Positions 10,393-21,171 of a stretch of DNA of 64,000 bases are shown piece by piece (position 1 is the stretch's first letter; every line of letters begins with the position of its first letter). The notes under the pieces are model-generated. The model was not told the origin of the DNA, searched no databases, and saw only the letters and a list, made by a program, of their open reading frames with translations. Source of the stretch: Ascochyta rabiei (taxonomy: Eukaryota > Ascomycota > Dothideomycetes > Pleosporales > Didymellaceae); NCBI RefSeq assembly GCF_004011695.2, contig NC_082426.1, positions 434,001 through 498,000 on the forward strand. Reading direction: 5' to 3'. The translations under genes and the position numbers were made by a program.

Positions 10393-12291
10393 ATGGGTGG
10401 CTCGCAACCATGGCCCCAGGTTCCTGTGGGGAACAAGGACCACACAAGTGCAGCAGTTGTGATCATTGGGGCTGGCATATCTGGTAACTACAACAAACCA
10501 GGCTGACTAGAGGTCCAACTGACCGTACGAAGGCATGTGCATGGCCATCGACCTTATCAAACGCAACAAATGCCACAACTTTGTTATCATTGAGAAGTCC
10601 TCGAGCATAGGCGGAACATGGTACGATAACAAATACCCCGGCTGCTGCTGTGATGTGTGGAGTATGCTCTACTCGTACTCTTTCGAACAGAATCCAGATT
10701 GGACACGCCAATACCCAGGTCAAGAAGAGATCCTTGTGAGTACTCATACCCACCGCACTTTCTGGATTTGCCTGACAGTCATTAGGAATATCTTCGTAAT
10801 GTAGCAAACAAGTACCAGCTCTACAAATATATTCGGTTCAACACATCAGTCGAAGCTGCGACTTGGGACGACAGTACATCGCACTGGAAAGTGGACGTCA
10901 AAGTGACGGGAGGAAAAGACGCCGAGTTCAGCCCAAGCTATTCGATCAAGAGCGACTTTTTGATCTCGGCTGTTGGACAGCTCAACCAGCCACGGTATCC
11001 GGACATCGAGGGGCTGACCGACTTCAAGGGCAAGATTATGCACAGTGCTAGATGGGACTGGAGTTACGACATGCAAGGCAAAAAGATTGGAGTCGTCGGA
11101 AACGGTGTGTGAATTAAGCCTACACTACGACGAGCGTCGTCTGACCATACAACAGGAGCCACAGCCGCTCAAATCATCCCTGAGATCCTCCCGGTCTCGC
11201 AAGATCTCACGATATATCAACGTTCTCCTAACTGGGTAATACCCCGCGAAGATGGACCCGTCTCAGACCTGCGCCGCGCAATTTACCGCTACCTCCCACC
11301 TGTCCGTTGGCGCAAGCGTGCAGGCATGATGGACTTTCGCGAGTCTTTCTATGACGCAGTAACAGATGGTGATTCCGAATTCGCGGGCACGCTGCGCACG
11401 CTTTGCAATGACATGATGCGACAACAGATTCCTGGCCGTCCTGACCTCTGGGATAAACTCACGCCGAACTACAATCCGGGGTGCAAGCGAGTCATTATAT
11501 CTGATGACTACTACCCCGCTGTTGCGAATACAAAGACCACCCTCGAGACGAACAGGATCAAGCGCATCACAGAAACTGGCGTCGAGCTTGAAAACGGTGA
11601 ACATCACGATCACGACATGATTGTCCTTGCAACCGGTTTCCGAACCGTCGAATTTCTCCACCCCATCAAAGTCACTGGCACGCACAACCGTTCCTTAGCA
11701 GATATTTGGTCTGGCGGTGCTTCAGCATTGTACGGCACTACGGTGTCCAGCCTTCCTAATTTTGGCATGTTCTACGGACCCAACACAAACCTGGGTCACA
11801 ACTCGATCATCCTGATGATCGAAGCGCAATCCCGCTACCTCAACACACTCGTCTCCGCCGTGCTGGACGCGCGAAATCGTGACGCGCGCATTGGGCTTAT
11901 GCCTAAGCAGTCCCGCACTGACGCGTTCAACGACAAGATCCAAGCTATTCTCGAGAAGAGCAGTTTCGCAGACGCAAACTGTGGTAGCTGGTACAAGAAT
12001 AAGGATGGCAAGATTACGAATAACTGGTCCGGCACCGTGATCGAGTACCAGGAGATGCTGAGCAAGGTGGACTGGGAGGATTTCGAGATCACGGACACGC
12101 TAGGTGGACAAAGGAGTGCGAGCAAGGTTGTGTTTGGAAGCGGGAAACAGGAGACGAAGATCGGGAGAGTAAGGGAAGAGACTTGTTTGAGCAATACAAC
12201 GTTGTTGTTGGGTGCGATTAGTACAGTTGCTGCAGGGTTGGCGTGGGCTTACGGTGGGACATCAAAGTCAAGAGTCAGGCCTGGCCGATGA
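10393..12291 (+). CDS. Flavin-containing Baeyer-Villiger-type monooxygenase
   Basis: Four exons, 10393-10483, 10533-10735, 10786-11104 and 11156-12291, with introns of 49, 50 and 51 bp (GTAACT, GTGAGT and GTGTGT donors), give 582 residues. The N-terminal FAD motif GAGISG (26-31) is interrupted by intron 1. It is followed by GGTWYDNKYPG (57-67), the Baeyer-Villiger fingerprint FKGKIMHSARWD (178-189), a second Rossmann motif VVGNGATAA (about 200-208) spanning intron 3, and IVLATGF. This architecture is that of class B monooxygenases, which use NADPH, FAD and O2 to insert oxygen next to a ketone. The substrate cannot be told. A C-terminal hydrophobic stretch (LLLGAISTVAAGLAWAY, about 555-573) followed by basic residues could anchor it to a membrane, which is uncommon among bacterial BVMOs. 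Confidence 0.9.
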
Positions 12292-12364
12292 ACATGTCAA
12301 ACCTGATAGTGGATTAAGCGTTAAATCAATTTTCCATTCACAACCTGTGTTCTATTCTGCTAGC

Positions 12365-14146
12365 TCACTGCTGCGTGATCAGCCTCAAGCAGTCTGTCTC
12401 ATCTTTTGCAAGTCGCACCAGGACCTGGCCCTGAGCAGCTTTTCTGTCTTTTCTCAAAGATCTCTGTGTCTCGTCATCAAAGCCTTGCAAGAGCGTCGGT
12501 AGCGCTGATTCTTTTCATAGTGGCATGTGTAGGCGTGTGGACTCGATGGTTGTGAGTATCACGTACACGACCCCAGTCACCAGCATGAAAATAGGATAGG
12601 CAAGGTAAGTGTAATCATGTTCCAAGTCTCATCAGGAGGGCCTTTAGCGTGATACAGAGGATTTCTGGTGTGTTGTCGCTCTTCGTATAGTCGATGAGGA
12701 AATCGATGGCGTGAAAGAGGAACTCTTGTGAGAAGCTGAATATGCGCTTAACGTCCCGTGTAAGATTTTTGGACGATTCCAGAGGGGCGTGATATGAAGA
12801 TCGGTCCGGTCGATACCTTAAGATTTACGGACCTTTTAAGCCCATGACCCGAGTGTATGCTCCTTAATTACATGACTTTCGCTTGGTCGAGAGTCTTCCC
12901 ATTTAATATGGAAGTCAAGAAACTCGTCAGACGCTCTCACGACCGTGAATGCTATCAACAAGGTCTCGGAATTCTGAAACTTTACGGTTCTAATAGTATA
13001 GATGGTTGTGATCGCGGTCATGTGAGTACGAATTTCTGTGGCAATCGTCGGTTTTTACTACCCTTCCTGCTCTAAATCAATGAAGTCTTTCTTGTTGGCG
13101 CAGGACAATTTGAATTTGACGAAGTCGTCAACCTAGCTGTTGAGGGAACCTGGTGTCGGGATGTTGGTGCCACCCCCCCCCACATCTTAATACGATCCAT
13201 GTAGCTCGAAACATTCTCGCAAGAACTGCAAACGGCGGCTGAAGTAACACGGGCCGAGTGCAATTGCCAATGCTGTACTCCGTTTCAGTAGCGTCATATC
13301 GAAAAGTTGAGGTGTTCTGGAATTCATTGTAAACGGAACTAATGAAGCCAAAATCTGGTCTGCTGCCTATGCTCGAAACAATATTGAACTGGTCGGTCGA
13401 TGTTGTCACTGAAGGAGCCGCACCACTGACTTCCTGTATGAGACCACTATATATCCTGGAGAATTGCCTGATGGTGGCGTCGGCAATCTCTGGTATGCTG
13501 CTCAGTTGTCCGTGAGTACCTACCACTGCTTGAAAACAAGGATCGAAGTCAATGGCGCCAACTATGCCCAAGGCTCCTAGAGCCGCCCAACTCCTGCATT
13601 CTGTATTAACTGCATGAACTTTTATAGTGGAGAGGTTGCTTTCCTAGCCCGCAGCCACACAAAAAGACGAATATATACCCATGGCCTTCGACTGGCCTCA
13701 TCAAATCTCTTCCAAGCAACAGGACTGTCCAGCTTTCTGCATAGCCAGTTCCGCTTTTGCTGTCAAACACATGAAATAAGCGCGAATGCAAGTGTAGTTC
13801 GTGCAAGCGTACCAAGAGCAGCTACAACCGTATTGATCGAGACCACGGCACAAGTGCTGATGATGATGGCAATGATCTCAAGAGTCCAGGAGGTTCGTAG
13901 ATGCCTGGATAGGAGATGGTTCATCGATTGAATCGTGCTTCTCACAGTCAGGTTCGAGGTGGCTTGGTTCATATGCCGCAGAAAAGGGTGTTGTCGATAA
14001 TTGTCGAGGATCAGGATCGAATGCCCTGGGTTTTTGACCGCCACAGTATCATTTCCTATTTCTGTCTCCACGAACATCCTTGCTGTGCCACACTTCAGAG
14101 CTATCTGTACTACATTTCTGGGCGATTTCCACTGGTTGTGGAGCAT
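12365..14146 (-). pseudogene. Broken DUF3176 membrane-protein gene
   Basis: Pieces of a DUF3176 protein can be followed down the minus strand in order. TSWTLEIIAIIISTCAVVS is followed directly by INTVVAALGTLARTTLAFAL, with the loop usually present between the first two membrane segments missing. A TGA (13763-13765) follows, then RKLDSPVAWKRFDEASRRPW and YIRLFVWLRARK, then a TAA (13622-13624). Next come WAALGALGIVGAIDFDPCFQ, the GNCT motif, and a frame change near 13,262 into VTSAAVCSSCENVSSYM. Near the end, MPL-stop-KESALPTLLQGFDDETQ has TGA (12515-12517) where the family normally has Trp. The frame ends at TGA 12365-12367. DUF3176 proteins are fungal multi-pass membrane proteins of unknown function. 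At least three stops, a frameshift and a deletion make this a decayed copy; unrecognised introns could explain one or two of these, not all. The start is uncertain. Confidence 0.7.
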
Positions 14147-14608
14147 TCAAGCGATCTTGCGTTCCATTTCATTCGTCACGACATGGAATGTTGATTGTGA
14201 AGTCTATTCTAGATGGCGTTGATCATCCAAGATCAGACTGACTGGACGTTGTCCTGGCAGTGTGAGAAGTATAGCAAGTGTGTTCCTCGACGAGCCTTAT
14301 CGGTACTTATTTCCACAACAGCTCCTGCGTCCATGGCAAGAACTTGAGGAACGAAAGTCATGTTGGCAGCAAATTGGGGGAGTTAAATATAAATTCATCC
14401 CTGCACTGCATTTGCTCAGCGTGCGCGTTGCACAGCTTGGCCTAGAATGGCAGACGTAGCATCTAGGAAACAAGGACTAACAAGCTACACGTTTGCGACC
14501 GCCCTTGTAATAATGCGCCCGTTCCATGCCAATCTGCCTCAATAAAACTCCAGACGTTCTAGAGCAGAAATTCCAAAAAAAACTGAATACCGAAATGGCG
14601 TGCGGTGT
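14147..14608. other. Intergenic region between the DUF3176 pseudogene and ATG3
   Basis: It holds the ATG3 3' flank and the 5' flank of the broken gene. No other feature is supported. Confidence 0.5.
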
Positions 14609-15786
14609 TTACACACCCATAGTGAAATCATGTTCAATGCCGGGCGTTACACTGTTGGAGGTTAGCTGACGGCCTAATATGATGTCTAAAGTGACTGACC
14701 TGGCCATGAACTTCAAGAAGACGACGAGGTACTGGTCCACCCGAATAGCCACCTCGTCATCCTGCTCCTCAAGTACTTCCCAATCATCTTTGGCCTCCTC
14801 TCCGCTCTTGTTCTTTGCTTGCTCGGTGAGTTTCAACAACCTGGTATCATCGACGAGAGCCTCCATGCCGCTGTCGAGCTTGCTCACGTCCTTGCCTGCC
14901 TTGAGCTTTGCAAGTCTCAGCTTCAAAGCAGCATCTGCGCGGTCCAACAGCACCTTCATCACTGAAGCATGCTTGCAAGGATGTACTGACGCAGTCTTGA
15001 GCGCGTGCTCGAAAAACGGGAAGTCCTCGATGGTGACTGTCTTGTCTTTGTAATCTCCAACAATATCCTCCATCATCTCCTGTGGCTTGAGTGGCACTGA
15101 AGTGGAGCCGTAGCCGGACAGGTAGAGTCGCGGTGTTCGGTAGTGAGCAGAGTATGTGATGTAGAGGGTGTAGGTTCGTAGGGGGCTGGAGCAGGGTCAG
15201 CGATAGATTCAAAAGCATCTCTGCGCTCTCATGGCGTTTCGCGGTTTGAACGCGCCACTTACGCTTGTGTATTCGAGCCAGCCTGGGGATCTCTTATGAT
15301 GGCCTCCTCGTCGTCTTCGTCGTCCTCCATGTCAGGAATTTCATCCTCTTCCTCAGCTGCGCCTAGGTTGCCGCTCTCATCAACCGTCCTGACGTCGCGC
15401 ACCCTGGCTTCCTGGCTTGCGGCCATGCCGCCTGTCCGCAGCCAGCCATCGTCGTCTGCGCCACCCTCACCAGCGGTAAACCCATCACCTACAATCGTCT
15501 CATCCTGCCCAGCTTCTCCGGCAAAGTTGTCATCGAGACGGCGGTGGCAAGGTACGCCTCGGGTGACTAGGAACTGCTTGCCTTCAGGCAGATACGATAC
15601 GCGTTTCGCTGGTGATGAGGCATCTGCCCACTGCCACGAAGGGAACTTGAACACTAAGAAGTCTCCAGCAAGAACGAACTCCTCTGGTGTGATCTGCCCG
15701 GTTTCGCGAAATGTGGAGGTGTGGCTGATGGCGGCGGTCCGCTCCCGGAATGTGTCGATGTACGAGCGCACGAAGTTGTACGCCAT
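14609..15786 (-). CDS. ATG3: Autophagy-related protein 3 (Atg8 E2-like conjugating enzyme)
   Basis: Three exons, 15786-15263, 15185-14700 and 14651-14609, with introns of 77 bp (GTAAGT...CTCCAG) and 48 bp (GTCAGT...CAACAG), give 350 residues. The N-terminus [20 protein letters not shown] and [20 protein letters not shown] are Atg3 hallmarks. An acidic flexible loop ([19 protein letters not shown]) precedes the E2 core ([39 protein letters not shown]). The active-site cysteine lies in VHPCKHASV (C245), and the short third exon encodes the conserved end [13 protein letters not shown]. Atg3 receives Atg8 from Atg7 and transfers it to phosphatidylethanolamine on the phagophore. All key residues are present, so the gene is predicted functional. 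Confidence 0.95.
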
Positions 15787-18658
15787 GATGATATCCGGCT
15801 TTCCAGTTGAGAGTGCAGGTGTGACTGTGTGTGTATTCAAAAGGGACTTGACTGGGCATGTAGAGCTTAGAGCTTTGAGACTTCGAGACTTCGAGATGCT
15901 CACCGTACGGCGAATGGAGGGGTGACGATGGAGGGGTCGCGGCTGCCTAGCTAACGTTAGCGTCGCAGCCGCACCTGTCCAGGTCACGATACACTCCTCA
16001 TCACGAGCTCCCACACAGCAACAAGAGACTCGAGCGTTCAAACACGAGGCATCTGAGCGTGTCCACAATCGATACCTAGCAACGAGGGTTCAGTGAAAAG
16101 CAGATTATCCTGGAGGTCAGCCAAAGCACGTGAAAAGCGATAGAGTGCTGAGGCAACTCGTACAGACGGCCGGCGCAGCTATTGCTCGTACCTCTTGACT
16201 GTCAATGGCCATGTTGCATCGGTGGCGACCAAGTTGCGTTACTTTACTGTACACCGGGACCTCGTGGGTTAAGCAGCACTGGCATCGATACTACACAACA
16301 ACTCTAAAAGCGGTCAACGCTTCCGAATATCAAATCCGACCTAACAGCGTCCCTAAGCATGGTAACATCTGCTTTATTCAGCGTCTAGCAGCATCGATGG
16401 GAGCACCGCCCAAAATACCTTCGTTATCCCGGCTTCAAATAGACATTTTGGACCAATAACAAAGGCTGGTCCACTCAAGCCAGTGTGACAAGGCTTCTTA
16501 CTGACTGATCGATGTCTACCCTACCAATAACACAAACATGGTGATTGCGTACGATCCTTAGCACCGTACATTCATCCAGATAGCTACTTGGTCCCTTTCC
16601 TTTGCCCTGACATCACTCTCTTAGGCAGTAACATCGCATTCGGGCCTACTTGCAGAGCATTCTGCACGTCAGCGTATGTCCAGCAAAACCATTTGGTAGA
16701 ATCGGTAAATCAGGCTGCTCATGCGCCTATTTGATTCTAGACTGGGTCTAGGAAAAGGCACGTTGTGCACTGTCACTCAGCTATCGCCATCAGATCCCGG
16801 CCTTTTCTCAGTTAACGGTCTTTAACAGGCTTTAGGATTTCTCGACAGCAGCTTGCCCTGGTTGCTCTGCTACACATTTTGTTTGGAGTAGATCTACCAC
16901 CAATCAAAAATAACACGATGTACAAACCACAGCACGTCCCCGACAATACATCCACAGTAATCGTCTACGTTTGCTCAATCTAGCTAGGTTGGCAATCCTT
17001 CGACTTTGAAGTCGGAACGGCAGTGCAGTGCTAGCTTTGGAGTTGTATGAAAAAGCTGGAACCAGGCTTCTGCTGCAATCAGACGGGCTACATGCTGCTG
17101 AGCTTTCCTGGAGCTTGACTTTCATTTCAAGTCTGTATTGAAGTTGTTTCGACAGGCTTGACACAAAGGCCGAACGCACGTTCTCTTGTCTACAAATCGA
17201 CTGGTAGATTTTGGTAGCTGGAGCTTCTGAGTTTCGTTCCGTGACACTGTCAAAGTGGTCTTTACCTGGAGCCCTGCTAGTGTGTGCAACCGTTCACAAC
17301 ATTGAACCTTAGACCGAAACTGCTACCGATTCATAGCGCATGCATGACACCCAGCACTACTGGGTCTTGTGCATACTCCAGCCTTGTCCTAGATAGGCCC
17401 CGAGCGGCTCTCGAAAGGTAACCGTTACGATTTTGAGTGATCAGAAGCCTATATCTGCTAATTATACACACGTACAGCAGCAATTCACGATGATTTCAGA
17501 AGTCTCACGAGACGTCCAGCATTCGTCATCTCAGTACGTGACTACCAACACAGCTACTCCAGCAGAGTAGTACCATACAGATCGCTTTCGCATTGGCATG
17601 TGGAGTTTTGGTGAAGATGGTGGGAAACTCAAACACCTCGCATTGCTCGATACCTGGGTATAAATCTTGGGTTGAGCCCTTCCACAAATTCTTTGATCTT
17701 CATCCATCATCACTTCATAGTGAACATTACGCACAGCCTCCTACACACGCTAGTACCCACAGTATTCGCGTCGATACTGCGAAGCCCAGACAAAGAAGAC
17801 TTGGGAATATCGCAAGCCTTTCAGTCCCAGACTTACGGGTTATGTGTTTGCTCTCTCATGACGGATCCGGGCTCCCACCCTGACGTTGAAGGAGCGCAGC
17901 CTCGCTGTGGTGGACTGCAGATAGGGTCTCAAATCCAGAATTAACAGGTAAGCCTCAAGCAAGTATCTCGCGAGGCCCAGTTGACCAAGGGAATTCCAGA
18001 ATAGCCTGAAGCAGTACCACGTTACTTGGAGGACATTTCTAAACATTATCTTGACTACTTTAACCGAGCGTTGCACGGAATCACAGCTGTTCTTAATTGC
18101 ACATCGGCTATAAAAAGGAGGGTCGAATATATCGTGATTGACCGAATTCTTGTTTCTGCTATCTACACGGAAGTAGTGTTGATCCGGAGGTGTCCTCTTT
18201 TTGGAGAATTTTCCGTATGGACCAAGTAGTAGTTGATGTTTTTGGCTCATCATCATTCATTGTTTAGTCGTGTTCCTCCCACAAGTATGCTTGTCAGCAA
18301 AAAAGCATTACGCAAAACTAGCAGTCAAATCCGTCTAGCCTCTGCTATAACAACTCGGCATAAATTGGATACTCCCAACACCGGTCGATTAAATTTGAAA
18401 CTTTTGCTCTCTTCGATGTTATACGTTTTTTCAGCCCCCACGCCAACATCCCCGCCACGCTAACACCCCGCAGTTGGCCCAACACAGATGCTGCCGAGGC
18501 CCTTTGGATTCTCCACAACAAGGCTATGCGGATACCGAGAGCCGTGCCTCGATCATCGCTTCCAGTATTTCAATACTCTTATCAATTTCGCTCTTCTCGT
18601 CGAAGTCGACCAAAATCGTCCTTAATTCGGTGACTTGTCCATATACCAACGCCGCACA
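15787..18658. other. Long intergenic region (about 2.9 kb) between ATG3 and the SDR gene
   Basis: ATG3 and the reductase gene are divergent, so both promoters lie here. Codon-like structure is absent and the short frames present look random. Short runs near 18.0-18.4 kb are slightly AT-rich. I see no RNA gene or repeat. Confidence 0.45.
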
Positions 18659-19601
18659 ATGACCCACGCCGCCTCCACTGATGATCTGCGCGTGTCGACG
18701 CTGTACGAATTTTCCGGCCACGTCGCACTCGTTACTGGAGGAGCTACCGGTCTCGGTGAGATGGCTGCACAAGCTTTTGTACAGAACGGGGCAACTGTTT
18801 TCATTGCCTCTCGCAAAGAGAAAGAGCTCAAGGCAACGACCGAACGTCTTAACGCCTTGGGTCCTGGCAAATGCAGCTACATCGTCGGCGACTTGAAGAA
18901 TAAGTCAGGATGTCTAGCAGTCTGTGACGAGCTGAAGAAGAGGACGGACCAGTTGACGGTTTTGGTCAATAACACAGGAGCTAGTTGGGGGGACGATTAC
19001 TATGACTACCCGGAACATGCGTGGGATAAGCTGTACGACCTGAATGTCAAGAGCATTTTTTACATGACAGTAGAATTGGAACCACTTCTGCGCAAGGGCG
19101 CAAATGCAGATAGTCCGGGAAGGGTCATCAACATCGCAAGTATGGCAGGTATTCAGACACTGGACGTCACAACAGGAGACGCTGGTGGTCTCTCAAAGCC
19201 AGGACACGGAACATTCAGTTGTGAGCCTCCCACTGCAGGTCTGGCACTGCGTTGTTGACTAACACTGTACAGATGGTCCCGCCAAGGCAGCAGCTATCCA
19301 CCTTACGAAGATGACCGCCTCCAAACTTGCGCCCAAGAATATCATGGTCAATGTCATCTGTCCTGGTGTCTTCCCCAGTCGTATGACGAATTTCGGCCTC
19401 GAGAAGTATGGTAAATCTCTTACCGCTGGGCAACCCACTGGCCGCATCGGGAAGCCTAGCGACTTTGGTGGGCTGGTGTTGTTCTTGAGTTCAAAGGCGA
19501 GCGCGCACATGACGGGCAATGTGATTGAAATCGATGGAGGAGCTACATTGAGCGGGTGGAGAGGGACAACAAAGGGAGGCGAAGCTGGGAGCAAGTTGTG
19601 A
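18659..19601 (+). CDS. Short-chain dehydrogenase/reductase, RhlG-like
   Basis: Two exons, 18659-19220 and 19273-19601, with a 52-bp intron (GTGAGC...GTACAG), give 296 residues. The cofactor motif TGGATGLG (26-33), the structural NNTG (104-107; more often NNAG), Ser161 in NIASMAG and the active pair Tyr188/Lys192 in SYGPAK define a classical SDR. The first base of the Tyr188 codon is in exon 1 and the other two are in exon 2. The long segment between Ser161 and Tyr188 (DVTTGDAGGLSKPGHGTF) and the ending GNVIEIDGGATLSGW recall fungal proteins annotated as RhlG-like 3-oxoacyl reductases. An NADP-dependent carbonyl reductase role is likely; the substrate is unknown. Its stop lies 30 bp from that of the converging DUF3445 gene, so the 3' UTRs probably overlap. 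Confidence 0.9.
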
Positions 19602-19631
19602 GTCAATTAAGGAGGTGAGAACATAGTCGTT

Positions 19632-21171
19632 TCAAAAGCCTTGCTGACGGTGCCACTTTTCCTCCCATGCTGGGAACCATGGACTCTCATCTAGTGTCTT
19701 CGGTTCCCACCCCTCCTCCACCATCCCTTTTTCTACTTGCTCCTCGTGAAACCTCTGCAGAGCTGGCTTGACCACATGCTCTGTATGCCATGTGTTTTTG
19801 TATTGCATCAAGTTCCTCCCGCCATCATTTAGCACCTTCAGAAGCAGGCCTGGCACGAATGGCTCATCTCTAAGCTCTTTCAACGACGTGAAGAGGGCTT
19901 TAAAGTTGAATACAATAGCACCCGATAGTGGGAGGCGACGCAAGGTCTGCCAGTCTACGCGTAGGTGGCACCGAGAGAGCTCCAGATCCGGCATCTGATA
20001 GCCCCGGTAGTCTCCATGTGAGTCGCCGGGAGGCATGAAAAGTGGTTGGTCAACCTCCAGTCCCCAGGAGCCGCGTTGTATAGGCTTGTCGGTGGGCTTC
20101 TTGGCAAAGTATCTGAGGTTACATCAGCATTTGCTTTGGTCAATTGAGGAGAGAAGATCGTACCTATCCATAGAAAACTGCAATTTCTCTTTGTAATCCG
20201 GAACTGGGGCGTGAATCTCGTGCAGCTGGAGACCAATCTTAGTACCTACGTCCCATCCTAATGCGCTACAAATGACGCCGGCGCGAAACTTGTAACATCC
20301 GGTTGTCTCGTCGCGCAGCATAACGGCAAAATCCTCAGGAACGTTCTGCAAAATCACATGTAGTGGTGGAGTCTGCTTGAGGTCCGTTTCTGTGTTCAAG
20401 ATGGTGTTGAGGAGGACAGTCTTGCTTATGTTCAGTGAGAAGTAATGAGGATAACGCGCGCATAAGAACTGCAATATCATCTCCATCAATTCTTTGCAAG
20501 CGAGTTCGGAGCCTGGTAGTGTCTGTAAGACTGCATCGCCGTGTTTAGCTAAAAGCCGGGATCGCTGCTTTATTCGCTGCTCGTAGGTATTTTCAAGCTC
20601 TAGCCACCAGTCGGATTCCATCTTCGCAAGTGCTGGGCAAACAATCAGTCCTCGCATGGTCAAGTGGGTAGGTTGACCCACACATTGTCTGGTGATATGG
20701 CCACCGGAAAGGTCTGTAAGGCCTTGGAAGCGCTTTCTTGATATTGAATTCATGATAAGGCTTAGGAAGGGGAACACCACTGAAGGCGGCATAGTCGGGA
20801 AAATCACCGAGCGCTTTGATGTCTGCGATGGAGAAACCACACGGCGTACGCAGATCATCAGTGGCATCGTGATACGATGTTTCCAGAGGAAGAATGCGCT
20901 CCATATTCTGCTGCAAAGTATTCTCTGCTCCATCCAACACATATCGCCTTGAGGGTGGAAATGTAGTCGAGCAGTCGAGTCCTGGGACATCGTGAGATCT
21001 ACGTTGTGCTAATGAAAACGACCCAGAGGGTGTTTTAAGGTCAGAGTGCCTTCGTTGTTTCAAGCAAAGTCGTTCCAACATGATGTCTCGTTTTTCCCGT
21101 TGGAGAGCGAACATCGTAATTGAGCTAATCGCGAAAACTGCACCGACCAGAAGCAGCGTGACATCCGTCAT
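19632..21171 (-). CDS. DUF3445 family protein (heme-dependent oxidative N-demethylase-like) with N-terminal membrane anchor
   Basis: Three exons, 21171-20682, 20632-20164 and 20112-19632, with introns of 49 bp (GTGGGT...GCCCAG) and 51 bp (GTACGA...CCTCAG), give 479 residues. A hydrophobic N-terminus (VTLLLVGAVFAISSITMFAL) followed by KREK-like basic residues suggests a membrane anchor. The DUF3445 body reads RPYRPFRWPYHQTMSLAKME across intron 1, then SDWWLELENTYEQRI, VILQNVPEDFAVMLRDETTG, the FRAGVICSALGWDVGTKIG stretch and HEIHAPVPDYKEKLQFSMDR. Characterised bacterial relatives are heme enzymes that demethylate methylamines, and plant-pathogen genomes often carry fungal copies of unknown role. 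The exact reaction here is not known. The C-terminal 50 residues are charged. Confidence 0.85.

Noticed and set aside
16904..17179. 91-codon minus-strand frame in the ATG3-SDR spacer
   Set aside because: No recognisable motif, no splice partners and random-looking composition.
17840..18256. 138-codon minus-strand frame
   Set aside because: No domain pattern or plausible start context. It could be a fragment of something decayed, but nothing supports it.
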